Positions 44,485 through 55,200 of a stretch of DNA of 64,000 nucleotides are shown here, in pieces (position 1 is the stretch's first letter; each line of letters opens with the position of its first letter). The position numbers and the translations under genes are program-made. Below the pieces are notes generated by a model. It saw only the letters and a list, made by a program, of their open reading frames with translations, was not told where the DNA came from and ran no database searches. Origin of the DNA: JACMLD01 sp963705285 (GTDB taxonomy: Bacteria > Bacteroidota > Bacteroidia > Chitinophagales > Chitinophagaceae); NCBI GenBank assembly GCA_963705285.1, contig OY970066.1, forward strand, positions 6,262,001 through 6,326,000, written 5' to 3'.

Positions 44485-44940
44485 ATTTTATGCCGATAAA
44501 ACTTGCGTTTGGAAACAATAATCCAGACGCAAATTTTACAGCGTTGACCACGATATTAAAACCCGTTTTTGTGGCCCTTAGAAATTCAAAAAAAGTATGC
44601 AAAAAGCACAAAACCAGCCATGATTTTGAATTATCAATTCCGCATCATTTTTCCTTTCGACAGCATGTTCATCCATAAACTCACTAGAAGAAGTGTTGAT
44701 ACATCTGCCAAAGTTTCAGGCTTGTTTTCATTCAACTTATTGCCTGCAAATTATGAATAACTATGTGTTATGTACTTGTTCTGAATTGAAGCAGAAAGTC
44801 CATCTAATATTTGATGTCGGGATAATCATGGATGCTAACCCACTATTTTTAGATCGTAATCTTATATCCTTGATTTATAAACGGCCACTGTTAGATAAAA
44901 CCTTTTAACCAGCAATCTGAAGTCGTTAACAATTCTTTGA
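44485..44940. other. Gap between HTH and oriT-like region
   Basis: Several short frames (44490-44678, 44569-44760, 44693-44908, all plus) overlap one another. The first starts five bases after the HTH stop (MPIKLAFGNNNPDANF) and could be a decayed partner gene. No domain recognised. Confidence 0.35.
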
Positions 44941-44965
44941 TTATTGTTTTACTAAAACGCTAAGG

Positions 44966-45050
44966 CAACTTCCGTCCTGGAAGTGGCTAGATGTCCGTTT
45001 GTTAAACAAACGAGTTTTTTGTCCAGGGCTCCGGAGTCGCCCTGGTGGAG
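44966..45050. other. oriT-like region: three successive hairpins before mobC
   Basis: ACTTCC-GTCCT-GGAAGT (44968-44984), CGTTTGTT-A-AACAAACG (44996-45012) and CCAGGGC ... GCCCTGG (45023-45045, with an inner TCCGGAGT) lie in a row 100 bp before the mobC start. Transfer origins typically sit here and contain inverted repeats next to the nick site. The nick itself cannot be located by eye. Confidence 0.5.
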
Positions 45051-45147
45051 TGCTGACAACGGAAAAGCATTTCTACGGCCGTTTTAAGACTGCTGACGAA
45101 AACAAAATAAGATATTAACTAATTACAAAACGTGAAAAAGAAATGTG

Positions 45148-45540
45148 ATGAAAGAGAAAAGAAACAACCGTAGCCGTCTTGTAGGCGTGCGGTTCAAGCA
45201 AGAGGAGTACAGAATCCTTCATGATAAGTACAAGGCGACCACCTGTCGTCAACTAAGTGAATATATCCGCAGGGTTTTGTTTGATAAAAAGATTACTGTT
45301 TTCTCCCGGAACAAATCGATGGATGACTTTATGACAGAGCTAATTGCATTACGAAAAGAGCTCGCCGCTATTGGCAACAACCTTAATCAGGCCGTCAAAA
45401 CGTTGCACACTTATCGTGAAATTTCGGAGATTAAAATCTGGATTTTATTCAATGATGGCATGATCAAAAAAATTGTCAATCACACGGAAGAAATCAGATC
45501 TAAAATCAGTCAATTTTCTGAGTCATGGTCGCAAGAATAA
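45148..45540 (+). CDS. MobC-like relaxosome protein
   Basis: 130 aa from ATG 45148 (a GTG precedes it by one codon). Ribbon-helix-helix-like N-terminus (RLVGVRFKQEEYRILHDKYK, QLSEYIRRVLF) and the MobC hallmark ELIALRKELAAIGNNLNQ. It would bind near oriT and help the relaxase. Its end overlaps the relaxase start by 16 bp. Confidence 0.88.
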   Translation: MKEKRNNRSRLVGVRFKQEEYRILHDKYKATTCRQLSEYIRRVLFDKKITVFSRNKSMDDFMTELIALRKELAAIGNNLNQAVKTLHTYREISEIKIWILFNDGMIKKIVNHTEEIRSKISQFSESWSQE

Positions 45541-46853
45541 ATAAAGGTTCCAGCATCAAAACCTCACTCAATTATAACGAGCAAAAATTGAAGCAAAATG
45601 TTGCCGAATTATTGCTGGCTGAAAACTATTTTAAAGACGCACAGCTACTAAACTTTCGGGAGAAATTATTTATGCTGGAACACCAGTCAAAACTCAATGA
45701 AAGAGTAAAGGCAAACAGCGTACACATTTCACTAAGTTTCGACCCGGAAGAAAAGCTGACCAAAGAAAAATTACAGGGAATTGCTAAAAGTTACATGGAC
45801 CAGATTGGTTTTGGTAACCAACCTTACCTGGTGTATCAACATCATGATGCCGGGCATCCGCACCTGCATATTGTCACCACCAATATCACCGCGGAAGGGA
45901 AACGGATTGACATGAATAATATTGGTCGGACCCTTTCCGAAAAAGCACGTAAATCGATTGACAAAGAATTTAAATTAATCAGCCCGGAAAGTAAAAAGTT
46001 GAGCACGCAATTACAGCAAAAAGAAAGGCAGGAAAATGGGCAGATTTTGAAGCCTGTAAACCTTCGAAAAGTGCAATATGGCAAGTCGCAAACCAAGGCG
46101 GCGATTCAGAATGTTGTTGACTATGTAATGAACCAATATAAATACACTTCTCTGGGTGAATACAATGCCGTTTTAAAGCTGTATAATATAACGGCAGATC
46201 CCGGCCAAAAAGGAAGTCTGATGCATGAGAAAAAAGGATTAATCTACCGGGTTCTGGATGAAGCCGGAAATAAGGTCGGAACACCCATTAAAGCGAGCCA
46301 ATTTTACAATCAGCCAACCCTGAAAAATCTCGAAGTAAAATTTAAACAGAATGAAGTGTTGAGGGAACGTTTCGCGGTTCGAATTAAGAACCAAATAGAC
46401 CTGGCTATCCTTCGAAACAATACTATGGAAAATTTGTCGGTTGCATTAAGGTCAGAAGCCATCAGTGTCATAGCTCGTCAAAGCAGCGACGGCAGAATCT
46501 ATGGAATGATTTTTATCGACCATAAATACCAAGCTGTGTTCAATGGAAGTGATTTGGGTAGAAATTATAGCGCTCAAGCCATTCAGGAACGATGCCTGAT
46601 TAAGCCGGAAATTGTTAAACAAGAGAAATCAATACTCAGCCAAAAATTCAAAGAATCAGTCAACAATAATATTGACTTCAAAAGGGGTTTTTCGTCAGGT
46701 GAAAAAGATGATGGGATTTTCCGGAAACACCAACGTTTTGAGTTACTGGACAAATTAATTGGTGATCGTCAGCAACAACGAGCGAGTGTGGCAGATAATT
46801 TATGGGAAGACGAGCAGTTGAAACGCAAAAAGAAAAGACGATTACATCTTTAA
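45525..46853 (+). CDS. Relaxase/mobilisation nuclease
   Basis: 442 aa, PF03432-type. The N-terminus has the likely nucleophile Tyr (SIKTSLNYNEQ, Y17). The HUH metal site reads YQHHDAGHPHLHIVTTNI, followed by GKRIDMNNIG. The C-terminal half is helical and basic, ending in LKRKKKRRLHL. It nicks oriT and leads the strand to the recipient. No type IV secretion genes are in the island, so transfer needs a helper. A decayed paralogue of its C-terminal half lies at 62194-62809. Confidence 0.92.
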   Translation: MVARINKGSSIKTSLNYNEQKLKQNVAELLLAENYFKDAQLLNFREKLFMLEHQSKLNERVKANSVHISLSFDPEEKLTKEKLQGIAKSYMDQIGFGNQPYLVYQHHDAGHPHLHIVTTNITAEGKRIDMNNIGRTLSEKARKSIDKEFKLISPESKKLSTQLQQKERQENGQILKPVNLRKVQYGKSQTKAAIQNVVDYVMNQYKYTSLGEYNAVLKLYNITADPGQKGSLMHEKKGLIYRVLDEAGNKVGTPIKASQFYNQPTLKNLEVKFKQNEVLRERFAVRIKNQIDLAILRNNTMENLSVALRSEAISVIARQSSDGRIYGMIFIDHKYQAVFNGSDLGRNYSAQAIQERCLIKPEIVKQEKSILSQKFKESVNNNIDFKRGFSSGEKDDGIFRKHQRFELLDKLIGDRQQQRASVADNLWEDEQLKRKKKRRLHL

Positions 46854-46943
46854 TACTTTGGGCAATCCTTTGCCAATGCATTCATTTGCTCAGGCTAGTG
46901 TGATTTAGCCATATTTCTTGTAAACTTTATTTTGCTTTAAAGG

Positions 46944-47963
46944 TCATAGTTTACCCGTGAATAAAGTTTTACTTTCAATAATTAGTACAGCATTTCTATC
47001 AGAAGAAATATGCTGATGATTCCGGCAATGGAAGATTAGAAAGTTTCCAAACACGTCCAGGCCTTCGATATCAGTTGTTAATTCATCATAACTATTTAAC
47101 GCTGGATAATAGAACGAAATAGGTTTGGGTTCATGCCCGGGAGTGATAAGTTCTTGTATTTGGTGTGTCTTAATGTTTAGAAGGCATGGGCTGTTCTCAC
47201 CGGCCATTGCTATCAGATCATCCGTTACAAAGCGGTAATCATCGACGATTCCGAATTCATTGTTACAACCGATAGAGCTTGTTAAATTGCAAGCTGGATA
47301 GCCATATACATTTAGTTTATCATCGCCACCCAAAATATAAGATGTCTTACTGGGATTAAACACCGCATAGTGTGTGTCTTTTTCTTCAAGGTTTGATAAT
47401 GCTAGCGTATCATTTTCCAATGAGAGAAAGAACGTGGACTGTCCGTCCTGCCCTGCCGCCATATATAAGACCAGATGGTTGTTATTAGCCCCTGGATGAA
47501 GGCTGAAACCACTCGCATCGTATTCATCGACTATTTCACGGGAGGCAACAGTTGCCCCGGTGTCCACTTTTAGCACTGACACCAATGCCATGTCTGGATT
47601 TTCCGTTTCTATTGTCCATAAGAAATCAGTGCCTCCGGAAAAATAGACAGTTTCATATCCTCCCCGTCGCTCGAAAATGGTATGTCCGCCGACGGTTTGT
47701 ACTACCATCTTGCCTTCTGCATACCATGCAATTAACTCTTTTTGCGGGCAGTAGTCAATACCTGATATTCCATGTTTTAACGACCTGGCTTCAATTACAC
47801 CTTGTTCATTGAAAATAGTTATGTCGCCATTCTGCGCCCCGACCAGCCAGCGATTACATTTATCATTTCCTTTTACGCCGAAATAATTACGGTGATGCAA
47901 GGGTACGTTAGTAAAGGCCTGAACATTCATTTTGGGAAGTTTATCTTGCTTCAAAACTGACAT
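46944..47963 (-). CDS. WD40-like beta-propeller protein, unknown
   Basis: 339 aa, no signal peptide. Repeating blocks with a short strand pattern (RWLVGAQNGDITIFNEQGVI, ISGIDYCPQKELIAWYAEGK, YILGGDDKLNVYGYPACNL) point to a beta-propeller. I do not recognise a named family. It lies 13 bp downstream of the 47977-48681 gene, and together with 48716-48982 forms a tight minus-strand operon. Context (island cargo next to defence genes) hints at an immunity or sensing role; this is inference. Confidence 0.65.
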   Translation of the reverse strand: MSVLKQDKLPKMNVQAFTNVPLHHRNYFGVKGNDKCNRWLVGAQNGDITIFNEQGVIEARSLKHGISGIDYCPQKELIAWYAEGKMVVQTVGGHTIFERRGGYETVYFSGGTDFLWTIETENPDMALVSVLKVDTGATVASREIVDEYDASGFSLHPGANNNHLVLYMAAGQDGQSTFFLSLENDTLALSNLEEKDTHYAVFNPSKTSYILGGDDKLNVYGYPACNLTSSIGCNNEFGIVDDYRFVTDDLIAMAGENSPCLLNIKTHQIQELITPGHEPKPISFYYPALNSYDELTTDIEGLDVFGNFLIFHCRNHQHISSDRNAVLIIESKTLFTGKL

Positions 47964-47976
47964 TTATTCTATATTC

Positions 47977-48681
47977 TTAAAGCGTTCCACTATCGGGCCA
48001 ATTGCCCCAATGCGTGTTGGATGCATGCTTTGGTTGATAGACTGCAGGGTTGCCTGTCTCTAAAACAGAAGCAATCATTTGAAACGTTTCATTCTGGCTG
48101 GTCAGTTCACCTGAAACGCAATCAGGGTGAAACCATTCATGCAAGGCCAGTATCATCGGGATACCGGGCGGAATCCTTTCGATGATTTCCTCGTCCGTTG
48201 CAACTAATTTATCATGGTGCGTGTAATCCAGCAGCCGCAAAAATTCAAAGGCGTTGATTTTCTCTTCATCTTTCAAAATAATGCCTGCCTTTGTATATGC
48301 GTCACGGTCATGAACAATTGCTGTCTTTTCATTTTGAAATAAAAAATGTGTTGCTTCGGGGTTCAGAAAAAACTCCTGCTCTTCGTCAAAGGTATTGCCA
48401 TCATCTGCATCACCGGTCAGGTACAGGAAATTCTCATTTCGTGTTCCCGGTTCATAATCCAGGCAGTTGCCATAAACATGCAGGCAGTTGGTAATGCCGT
48501 TGTGGCCGCCGCCGCGGTAACTAAAGCCGATGATTTCAATGATGAGCACCCACCTGTTGTCATCCCGGTAAGCTGATAGTTTGCTGCCTGCCAGGTATAC
48601 ATACCCATTGTCCATCATCGGAAAAGTAAAGTCATCGCAACATTTGTCCAGTTGAACAAGGATTTCTTTTGCTGTAAACAT
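47977..48681 (-). CDS. DUF7003-like protein
   Basis: 234 aa from the ATG at 48681. The opening (KEILVQLDKCCDDFTFPMMDNGYVYLAGSKLSAY) and RWVLIIEIIGFSYRGGGHNGITN resemble a family I recall as DUF7003, common in Bacteroidota and near toxin-immunity loci. The second half (ALHEWFHPDCVSGELTSQNETFQ) also matches that family. Function unknown; likely cytosolic. Confidence 0.6.
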   Translation of the reverse strand: MFTAKEILVQLDKCCDDFTFPMMDNGYVYLAGSKLSAYRDDNRWVLIIEIIGFSYRGGGHNGITNCLHVYGNCLDYEPGTRNENFLYLTGDADDGNTFDEEQEFFLNPEATHFLFQNEKTAIVHDRDAYTKAGIILKDEEKINAFEFLRLLDYTHHDKLVATDEEIIERIPPGIPMILALHEWFHPDCVSGELTSQNETFQMIASVLETGNPAVYQPKHASNTHWGNWPDSGTL

Positions 48682-48715
48682 AAGGAGCGAAAATAAATTA
48701 TCCGGCCTAATAAAA

Positions 48716-48982
48716 TCAGTTTCGCTGTTTGCCGGATTCCTCTCTCCTTCGGTTAACATCATTTAGCACCGCGCAGAATTCCTGTTCTGAAATCTGTAAT
48801 ATTTCGATACGCGGATCACACATACAAATCCATGGGCCGATCTTTTCATTGCCCTTATCCATCTTTTCTATTACGCCTATTTCCTGGCCTGCGTAAACCA
48901 CCTTCATATAGCAGCAGCCATCCTGTAGTCTCAGCACGGTGTTCAAGGCTGGAATTTTCCTGTAAAAATAATGTCTGTCCAT
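48716..48982 (-). CDS. Small protein of the three-gene cluster, unknown
   Basis: 88 aa from the ATG at 48982 (an upstream in-frame start at 49042 is less likely). Mixed alpha/beta composition (YRKIPALNTVLRLQDGCCYMKVVYAGQEIG, PRIEILQISEQEFCAVLND). No known family. First gene of the minus-strand cluster 48982-46944. Confidence 0.55.
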   Translation of the reverse strand: MDRHYFYRKIPALNTVLRLQDGCCYMKVVYAGQEIGVIEKMDKGNEKIGPWICMCDPRIEILQISEQEFCAVLNDVNRRREESGKQRN

Positions 48983-49042
48983 AATCACTTGTTTCTTATA
49001 ATATAATGATTTTAAGCGAATTAAACAAATATTTTTGCCCAA

Positions 49043-49461
49043 AATGGAAGATTTCAGACAATATTACTCTAATTTGTGGAAGACGCTTGCACATGGTTAT
49101 TTTGATGCCTGTGGACCAGTCTTGTTTCCTGGATTTACACGGCCGGGTCGGCAGTAGTTGCTGGTGGTGGCGAAGGCTGTTGTTGCCTGTTTTCCTTTTG
49201 CCATCTCTGTTGCAATGCTTTGACCTCCCCGGACCGGTCGGCCCGAGCGTTTGGATTTGATTGTTTCAGTGGCTTTTTTGCTGGCATATGGCAGCTTTCA
49301 GGAACAGTAAAGATAGGCTCGGCTCGCTTTATTATATACGCGGATTGGTTAATTCCAGGCGTGAAAACAAGCAAACCTATAAGTTTTAAACAGATAAGAC
49401 ACACCGTCTTTAAGGCAGTCTACAGCGGTTAAATTGCACACTAGACAAACGGCCTGGCACA
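49043..49461. other. 418-bp gap between divergent island genes
   Basis: G/C-richer than its surroundings, with short frames on both strands (49006-49260 plus, 49135-49404 minus) that show biased, low-information translations. No gene supported. It may hold promoters for the divergent operons. Confidence 0.35.
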
Positions 49462-50814
49462 ATGAAATGGAAGCGAATAAAAAATGAAGAGGTTTCAGTT
49501 GAAATGAACGTGCTGGCTGAGAAAGCAAAGCATTCTGCAGAAGTATTCGGTATTGAAATTAAAAACAAGGTATTGCTTGAATCTTTTGCATACACTGACA
49601 AGATACCCATCCATTTTACCGAATGCATTTTTTTGAATGATTTTACATTACACCAGAACGAGTTTACTTTCGATCAACGTTTTACCCGATGCTTTTTTCT
49701 GAAAGGAATCCATCTGCTGGATATCACTCAGCCCAACAAAATAACTTTTCTGAACTGCAGACTTTATGGCCAATCAATTATCACGGGTGAAATAGAAAAA
49801 ATCTCCTTTCTCAGCACCCAGGTAAATGAAATGATTGTGGGCAGATGTGCTATCAATTTTCTTGAACTCGGTGGAAAGGATATGGCAAAGGCCGGAAAGA
49901 TCAACTTCATAGACGATGCAGTCATTAAAAAGCTGCTGGTAGCCAATTATGCAATAAATGAACTTTATTTCAGCAGTATGGCGGAGGACAGCACGGTTTT
50001 TAACTGCAGGTTTAATGCAATTTTATTCCAGCGGATTAGGAATGAAAAGCATTTAAAGTTATTGAATTGCGGTGCGCTTTTCATTAAAGGAAAGACTTCT
50101 CATTTTATGTCAAACGAAAGTAACCTGGGTAAGGCTGAGTTTTTCCAGTTTGATTTTTCGTCCTTTGACGAGGTAAATTTTATCAATAGCGTTCTCAATG
50201 ATTGTTTGTTCGTTAATACCACCTGGAAAAATAATATCACCACCTTTGCCGGCTACCAAATGGACAATTATTTAAAGGACAGGGGTGAAATAAAAAGCAA
50301 TCATTTTGAAATTGGGAAATCATTGCATTACAAACCAAGCCGCCAGCAATTGCAGGATAAAAAAGATGTTTACCGCCAACTGAAATACGCGCTTAACAAA
50401 CAAGGCGACTCCATTAATGAACAGCAATTCCACATTATGGAAATGAACACGTATAACAAACTCCTGAATTTTACACCCGGCAATTGGTCTACTAAAACAA
50501 TCTTATTTCTTAGCAGGATTGGCAGCAACTACGGGCAAAGCCTTTTGCGCCCAATAGCATTCCTGGTTATTGTGAATGGGGTTCTTTTTACTTTATATGA
50601 ACTATCTGCAAAAGGCGCAGCTTTACCAAATATTGATGGACTGTTACTTCACCCTATAAACGAACTGGCAAAGTTTATATGGTTCCTCAACCCATTTCGC
50701 AAAGAACAGCCTGATGTTACTAGCATGGCATTAATTATTGACATCATCATGCGCATCGTATCTTCCTACTGCATTTATAATATTATCCGTGCATCGAGAA
50801 GGTTTATAAAATAA
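49462..50814 (+). CDS. Pentapeptide-like beta-helix protein with two C-terminal membrane spans
   Basis: 450 aa. Residues 30-280 repeat a short strand pattern with F/L at regular steps (FTECIFLNDFTLHQNEFTF, ITFLNCRLYGQSIITGE, EVNFINSVLNDCLFVN), as in pentapeptide-repeat right-handed beta-helices. A conserved-looking helix follows (VYRQLKYALNKQGDSINEQQ), typical of such proteins before their membrane part. Two hydrophobic spans lie at about 370-392 and 425-447. Probably a soluble sensor helix anchored in the inner membrane. Pore-like or signalling effector roles are possible but unproven. Confidence 0.7.
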   Translation: MKWKRIKNEEVSVEMNVLAEKAKHSAEVFGIEIKNKVLLESFAYTDKIPIHFTECIFLNDFTLHQNEFTFDQRFTRCFFLKGIHLLDITQPNKITFLNCRLYGQSIITGEIEKISFLSTQVNEMIVGRCAINFLELGGKDMAKAGKINFIDDAVIKKLLVANYAINELYFSSMAEDSTVFNCRFNAILFQRIRNEKHLKLLNCGALFIKGKTSHFMSNESNLGKAEFFQFDFSSFDEVNFINSVLNDCLFVNTTWKNNITTFAGYQMDNYLKDRGEIKSNHFEIGKSLHYKPSRQQLQDKKDVYRQLKYALNKQGDSINEQQFHIMEMNTYNKLLNFTPGNWSTKTILFLSRIGSNYGQSLLRPIAFLVIVNGVLFTLYELSAKGAALPNIDGLLLHPINELAKFIWFLNPFRKEQPDVTSMALIIDIIMRIVSSYCIYNIIRASRRFIK

Positions 50815-50950
50815 GCCTTCCAAGTTCTGATCAGTTTGCTCAGATTAAATCATTTACTACGGCTTCCCGTGCGAGGCTTTTGACAACTTGCATTGTTTTG
50901 TCATGGGTATGCGAAGAACTAAATGCATGGCTCCTGGCTATCATGTGACC

Positions 50951-51172
50951 CTATAGATTTCTTATTACAAACTCAAAACAGGTACTGAGCGTCATCCTTC
51001 TTTCATAGGCGCCAGCCCTTCCTGCATTTAAACGAACGCTGGCAATGTCATTTTTGCAAGGCTGTAGTAAAGCATACCGATTGCCGGTCAACAGCAATTC
51101 ACTTGCAGAGGTTTTTAGTTTGAAATAATATTCATCAGCAGCAGTTTGATAGATTGTAAAAGATAGTTTCAT
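50951..51172 (-). CDS. YegP-type DUF1508 protein
   Basis: 73 aa. One copy of the YegP/DUF1508 fold: FTIYQTAADEYYFKLKTSAS, LLLTGNRYALLQPCKNDIASVRLNAG. Usual members have two tandem copies; single copies like this occur in Bacteroidota. Function unknown. It stands alone in the minus direction. Confidence 0.75.
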   Translation of the reverse strand: MKLSFTIYQTAADEYYFKLKTSASELLLTGNRYALLQPCKNDIASVRLNAGRAGAYERRMTLSTCFEFVIRNL

Positions 51173-51362
51173 ACAAAATTATTTTCAAACAAAATCCGCC
51201 TCCAGCGGCGGAACCCAACAAATACAAAACCTGATATGCAGGGACAAAAAGAATGTATTATGCCAGGCAACCGAGGCAATAAGGTACTATTGCCGGGCAA
51301 AATATTTTTTAACTTTTTGACACTTGAATAAGCAAATAAATAATACTTTACTTTTATGAATT
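51173..51362 (+). promoter_or_regulatory. Leader of the nuclease/STAND operon
   Basis: A/T-rich leader with TTTTTG at 51314-51319 and TACTTTAC at 51344-51351, an imperfect fit to the Bacteroidota promoter (24-bp spacing, one mismatch in the -7 box). Confidence 0.3.
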
Positions 51363-52247
51363 ATGAACATAAACCATGCGAATGAATTGATGTACCAATG
51401 GCTGCAAAATTTCTCCGTCTATTGCTGGACAAGGCTTTTATTCGCCCGCCGAAATGAACGGGCCCATTTATTTGAAACTTCGCTGACACAGGAGTTGGTA
51501 TTTCGGTTTTACCAATTGGAAATCAGTGCTCAACTGCCTGTACGTATTTATGAGTCAACAAAAGAATCAGTAAACGGCAATGATTTGGAAATAATTTTTA
51601 ATACGCCTTTCGGCTACCTTACATTCTGTTGCCAATGCAAAATCCTGGGGCATAATCATCGTTATAATACTATCAATCACCATTCGGGCAACACTCCACA
51701 GATAGAATTATTACTGAACCATAGTATGGCTAATAATTGTCTGCCGGTCTATCTGCTATATAATTACACTGATGATAATATTATTTTGACACGTATTCAA
51801 CGTAACAGAAATACGCTTATTGAAAAGTTTGGATGTTCAGTACTGGACGCTTTCTATATCTTTAGCAGGTATTTTTATCCCTCTGTTTTAAAGGCTCAAA
51901 AGTTTTATCATGTTCCCGGTTTTGAAGACCTGCATACAGATGGCTGGGCTCTGCCATTTGCTGAATTATCTGTTATCGCAAACAACAAAGAAATTCACCA
52001 GTTTTTATCCAAGCCAGGTACAAATATTTTGCCGGAACATTATTTCAATTATATGAACAAGCCTGTCCATCAATTTTACACTGAGTTAGTCCCACCGGCA
52101 GGCTGGGAACCACTCATCCGAGGAGGCAATATTATAGGGAAAATTCAGCAAGACACTATAAACTATCCTCGGCGTATTTACGCAAATACCCCTGGATTTG
52201 CTCCTGAGTACCGGATCATGATCGATCTCATGCAGCCGCCCATATAA
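51363..52247 (+). CDS. Nuclease-like protein (DUF6615-type) paired with the STAND NTPase
   Basis: 294 aa. A D-x16-Q-x-K array (D74 in NGNDLEIIF, Q91 and K93 in CCQCKIL) follows a helix with E44 (SLTQELVFRF), the order expected for a PD-(D/E)XK nuclease of the Mrr/restriction type. The overall layout resembles the DUF6615 family as I recall it. The second half (YNTINHHSGNTPQIELLLN ... CLPVYLLYNY) has no further motif. It ends 25 bp before the 1491-aa gene, same strand, so the two form one operon. Confidence 0.7.
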   Translation: MNINHANELMYQWLQNFSVYCWTRLLFARRNERAHLFETSLTQELVFRFYQLEISAQLPVRIYESTKESVNGNDLEIIFNTPFGYLTFCCQCKILGHNHRYNTINHHSGNTPQIELLLNHSMANNCLPVYLLYNYTDDNIILTRIQRNRNTLIEKFGCSVLDAFYIFSRYFYPSVLKAQKFYHVPGFEDLHTDGWALPFAELSVIANNKEIHQFLSKPGTNILPEHYFNYMNKPVHQFYTELVPPAGWEPLIRGGNIIGKIQQDTINYPRRIYANTPGFAPEYRIMIDLMQPPI

Positions 52248-52272
52248 GTATTTTTAATACTATTTTTAAGGT

Positions 52273-55200
52273 ATGGGGGAGATAATTTACACCACTGATA
52301 CCAGCATTGACAAAGACGTGCCTCCAATAATGTCGTACGGTACATTTTTACCATACGAAGGGCTTATTTCGCGCCATTTTGAGATACTGGTTTTTCTTAC
52401 CTACAAAAATGAAATTGAATATGGCAACTGGAACGGATTGTACGATGGCATCTCCCTGATGCAAGGTGTTAAAGACAGTGGTCGGGATTGCGCCCTGACT
52501 AAAAATGGAAAAAACTCCGGTCTCATTCAATGTAAAAATTACACAAGTGTACTGGCCAAAGGAGACTGCGTTAAAGAGCTTATCAAATTTCTTATTCATT
52601 ATACCACCGACAATTCTCTGATTGAAGATGTACAGAAGTTCACTTATTACATCATTGCACCCAAAGGGTTAAAGAATGAGGCAACAGAACTTATTAATGA
52701 TTTCAGTAACAGGATACTTGCTGAAACTGAATTGAACAACTGGATAAAACAAGTCTATACCAACAATAAATCTTTTTCATCACTCTCATTAGCTCAACTT
52801 CAAACTGACCTAAAGCCTATACTTGGAGCAATAAAAGTCAGACAAGTTGAAGGAGCGGAAATAGATTTACTGTTGAAAAAACCGGCCAACCTGCCAATAA
52901 AGAAATTATTCTTTTCTTTCCCTGGCGAAGAACAAATGGATGAAATCCTGGAAGAAATCCGCAGCCTTAAAAAATCGACTGTTCAATCCGCTTCTTCCGC
53001 AGCTTCTATTACTGATATTCTCAACAATATAGAAACGGCCTCTCATTCATTATTTCAATATGGTAATACATTTTCAAGTGTCGCTGAAATACATCTGGAA
53101 CGTGCAGTTACTGAACAGATCTACCAATGGCTGATTACTCCTTTGCAAACAAATGACCGGATATGGAATCTTGCCTTACTTTGCGGTGACGCAGGGGCCG
53201 GCAAATCTGTGGTGATGCGTGACCTTTGTGATAAGCTGAGAGCCAACCATATTCCGGTACTCGGGATTAAAGCTGACATGTACCAGGCAGGCGATGTTAC
53301 ATCACTTCAAAACAAGCTTAACCTGTCTGACCCGGTAGACAGTCTTGCTAAAAAGTTGGGTGAACGACATGCACTCGTTGTTGTCTGTATTGACCAGATT
53401 GATGCTTTATCGCAATCCCTGTCAGCCAACAGGGATTATATCACAACATTCAACAGCCTGATCAGTTCCTTAAGACTGCTGGACAACGTACGTGTAATAA
53501 TTTCTACCCGCAGTTACGACCTGGCCTATGATCCTTCCCTTAAATACTATGAAAAGCAGAAGATTTTCAAACTGGAGAAAATGACAGCGGAAGAAGTAAG
53601 TGGTATTCTAGCAAAAGAAAAAATCCCTGTACAGCAATTATCCGCATCCTTACTCGAACTGCTGCGCAATCCAAATGAATTAAATGTATTCCTGAGAATT
53701 TACCGCCCCAATAGTAAACTTGAAACATTCCAGTCAATATATGATTTGTATACGGAGCTGTGGCGGCAAAAAGTACTGAACACTGAAACAAGAAACCTGT
53801 TGTTTGATATTGCAGCCAAAATGTACGGGCAACAAACCATTAATATACCTGAAACGGCCATCCAGGATCATGACATTAAAATTATTGACTATGCAAAAAG
53901 TGCGCAGTTAATAGAGTCGGGCGATCATAGGATTCAATTTTTCCACCAGACATTTTACGATTACGTTTTCGCAAAATATTTTTCTTCAGGTGACCAGCAT
54001 GTAGAGGACTACATTACTGCAAACAACAACAGTCTGTTTATCCGTTCATCTGTCAAAATGATCCTTTCCTTCCAGTCAGGGGTAAACCATATCCAATACA
54101 TTGGTACAGCCAGCAATATATTATTTTCTGAACATTATTCGTTTCATATCAGGTTGCTGGTAATACAAATACTTGGCCGCAGCTTATACCCCACTCCCGC
54201 TGAAAAGAAATTAGTAAAGGAAATTCATTTAAATCATCCTTCCTTATTCATGCTATTTATTGAATCGGTCAATTCAGCAGAATGGTTGTCGTTTTTAATT
54301 AAAGAAGGATATACCGATAAACTCTTTTCAGATACTGCTGACCTCAACCTGCCTTACCAATTATTGACCAGGCATTTTCCAGTACACAGGAAGATAGTGC
54401 TGGAATACCTTGAATCCATGCCTGCATTCAGCGCAAGGAATGAGTTCCGGTTCAAGGTTATGTTACAGCTGAATCAATTTGATTCAGAACCAGGCTTCAG
54501 AATGGTTACACAGTATAAGGCAGAATTAAAGACAGATTATTATACTTACCTGATGATCGCTGAACACGCGCTTCCTTACAATCCGACGTGGGCCATTGAT
54601 TTAATCATGGAATACGTCCGGGAAAATATAATAAGTCCCATGCTTCCTGCGGGCAATTCCAATGCTCTTCATCATTACCAGCATGAAATCGGCAGTCTAT
54701 TTCAGAAAATAATAAATACAGATCCCGTAACGGCCTTCAACAGGGGTCTTGAAATCGCTCAATTGTGTATCGACGAGACATCGTACGAACATATCTATAA
54801 ACATGGGTGTTTCTTCTCAGACCGATTCTTTGAGGATATTGATGAAGATGAAAACCATATTGATGGTTATCAGAAAATATACTTCCTATTAAATAAACTA
54901 ACGGGAACAATTGCTTTAAACAACACAGATCTCTTCAAAACTTTTTTCGAACAAAATAAAAACAGTAACAGTATAAGTTTGCTTCACCTCGTTTTCACTG
55001 GGTTGCAAACCAATCCGGCAGAGCTGGTTGCTGAAACGGTTGAATTTTTTGGAATCTTATTTGAAAAGAACCTAATGCTTGAGTATGCTCCGCGGATTGA
55101 CAGTGATCTCAAGCAATTAATATCCATATCTTACCCCCACCTCCCGGTGGCATTCAAACAAAAAATCAGTCACCGAATCTTGTCCATATCACCAGCCGGT

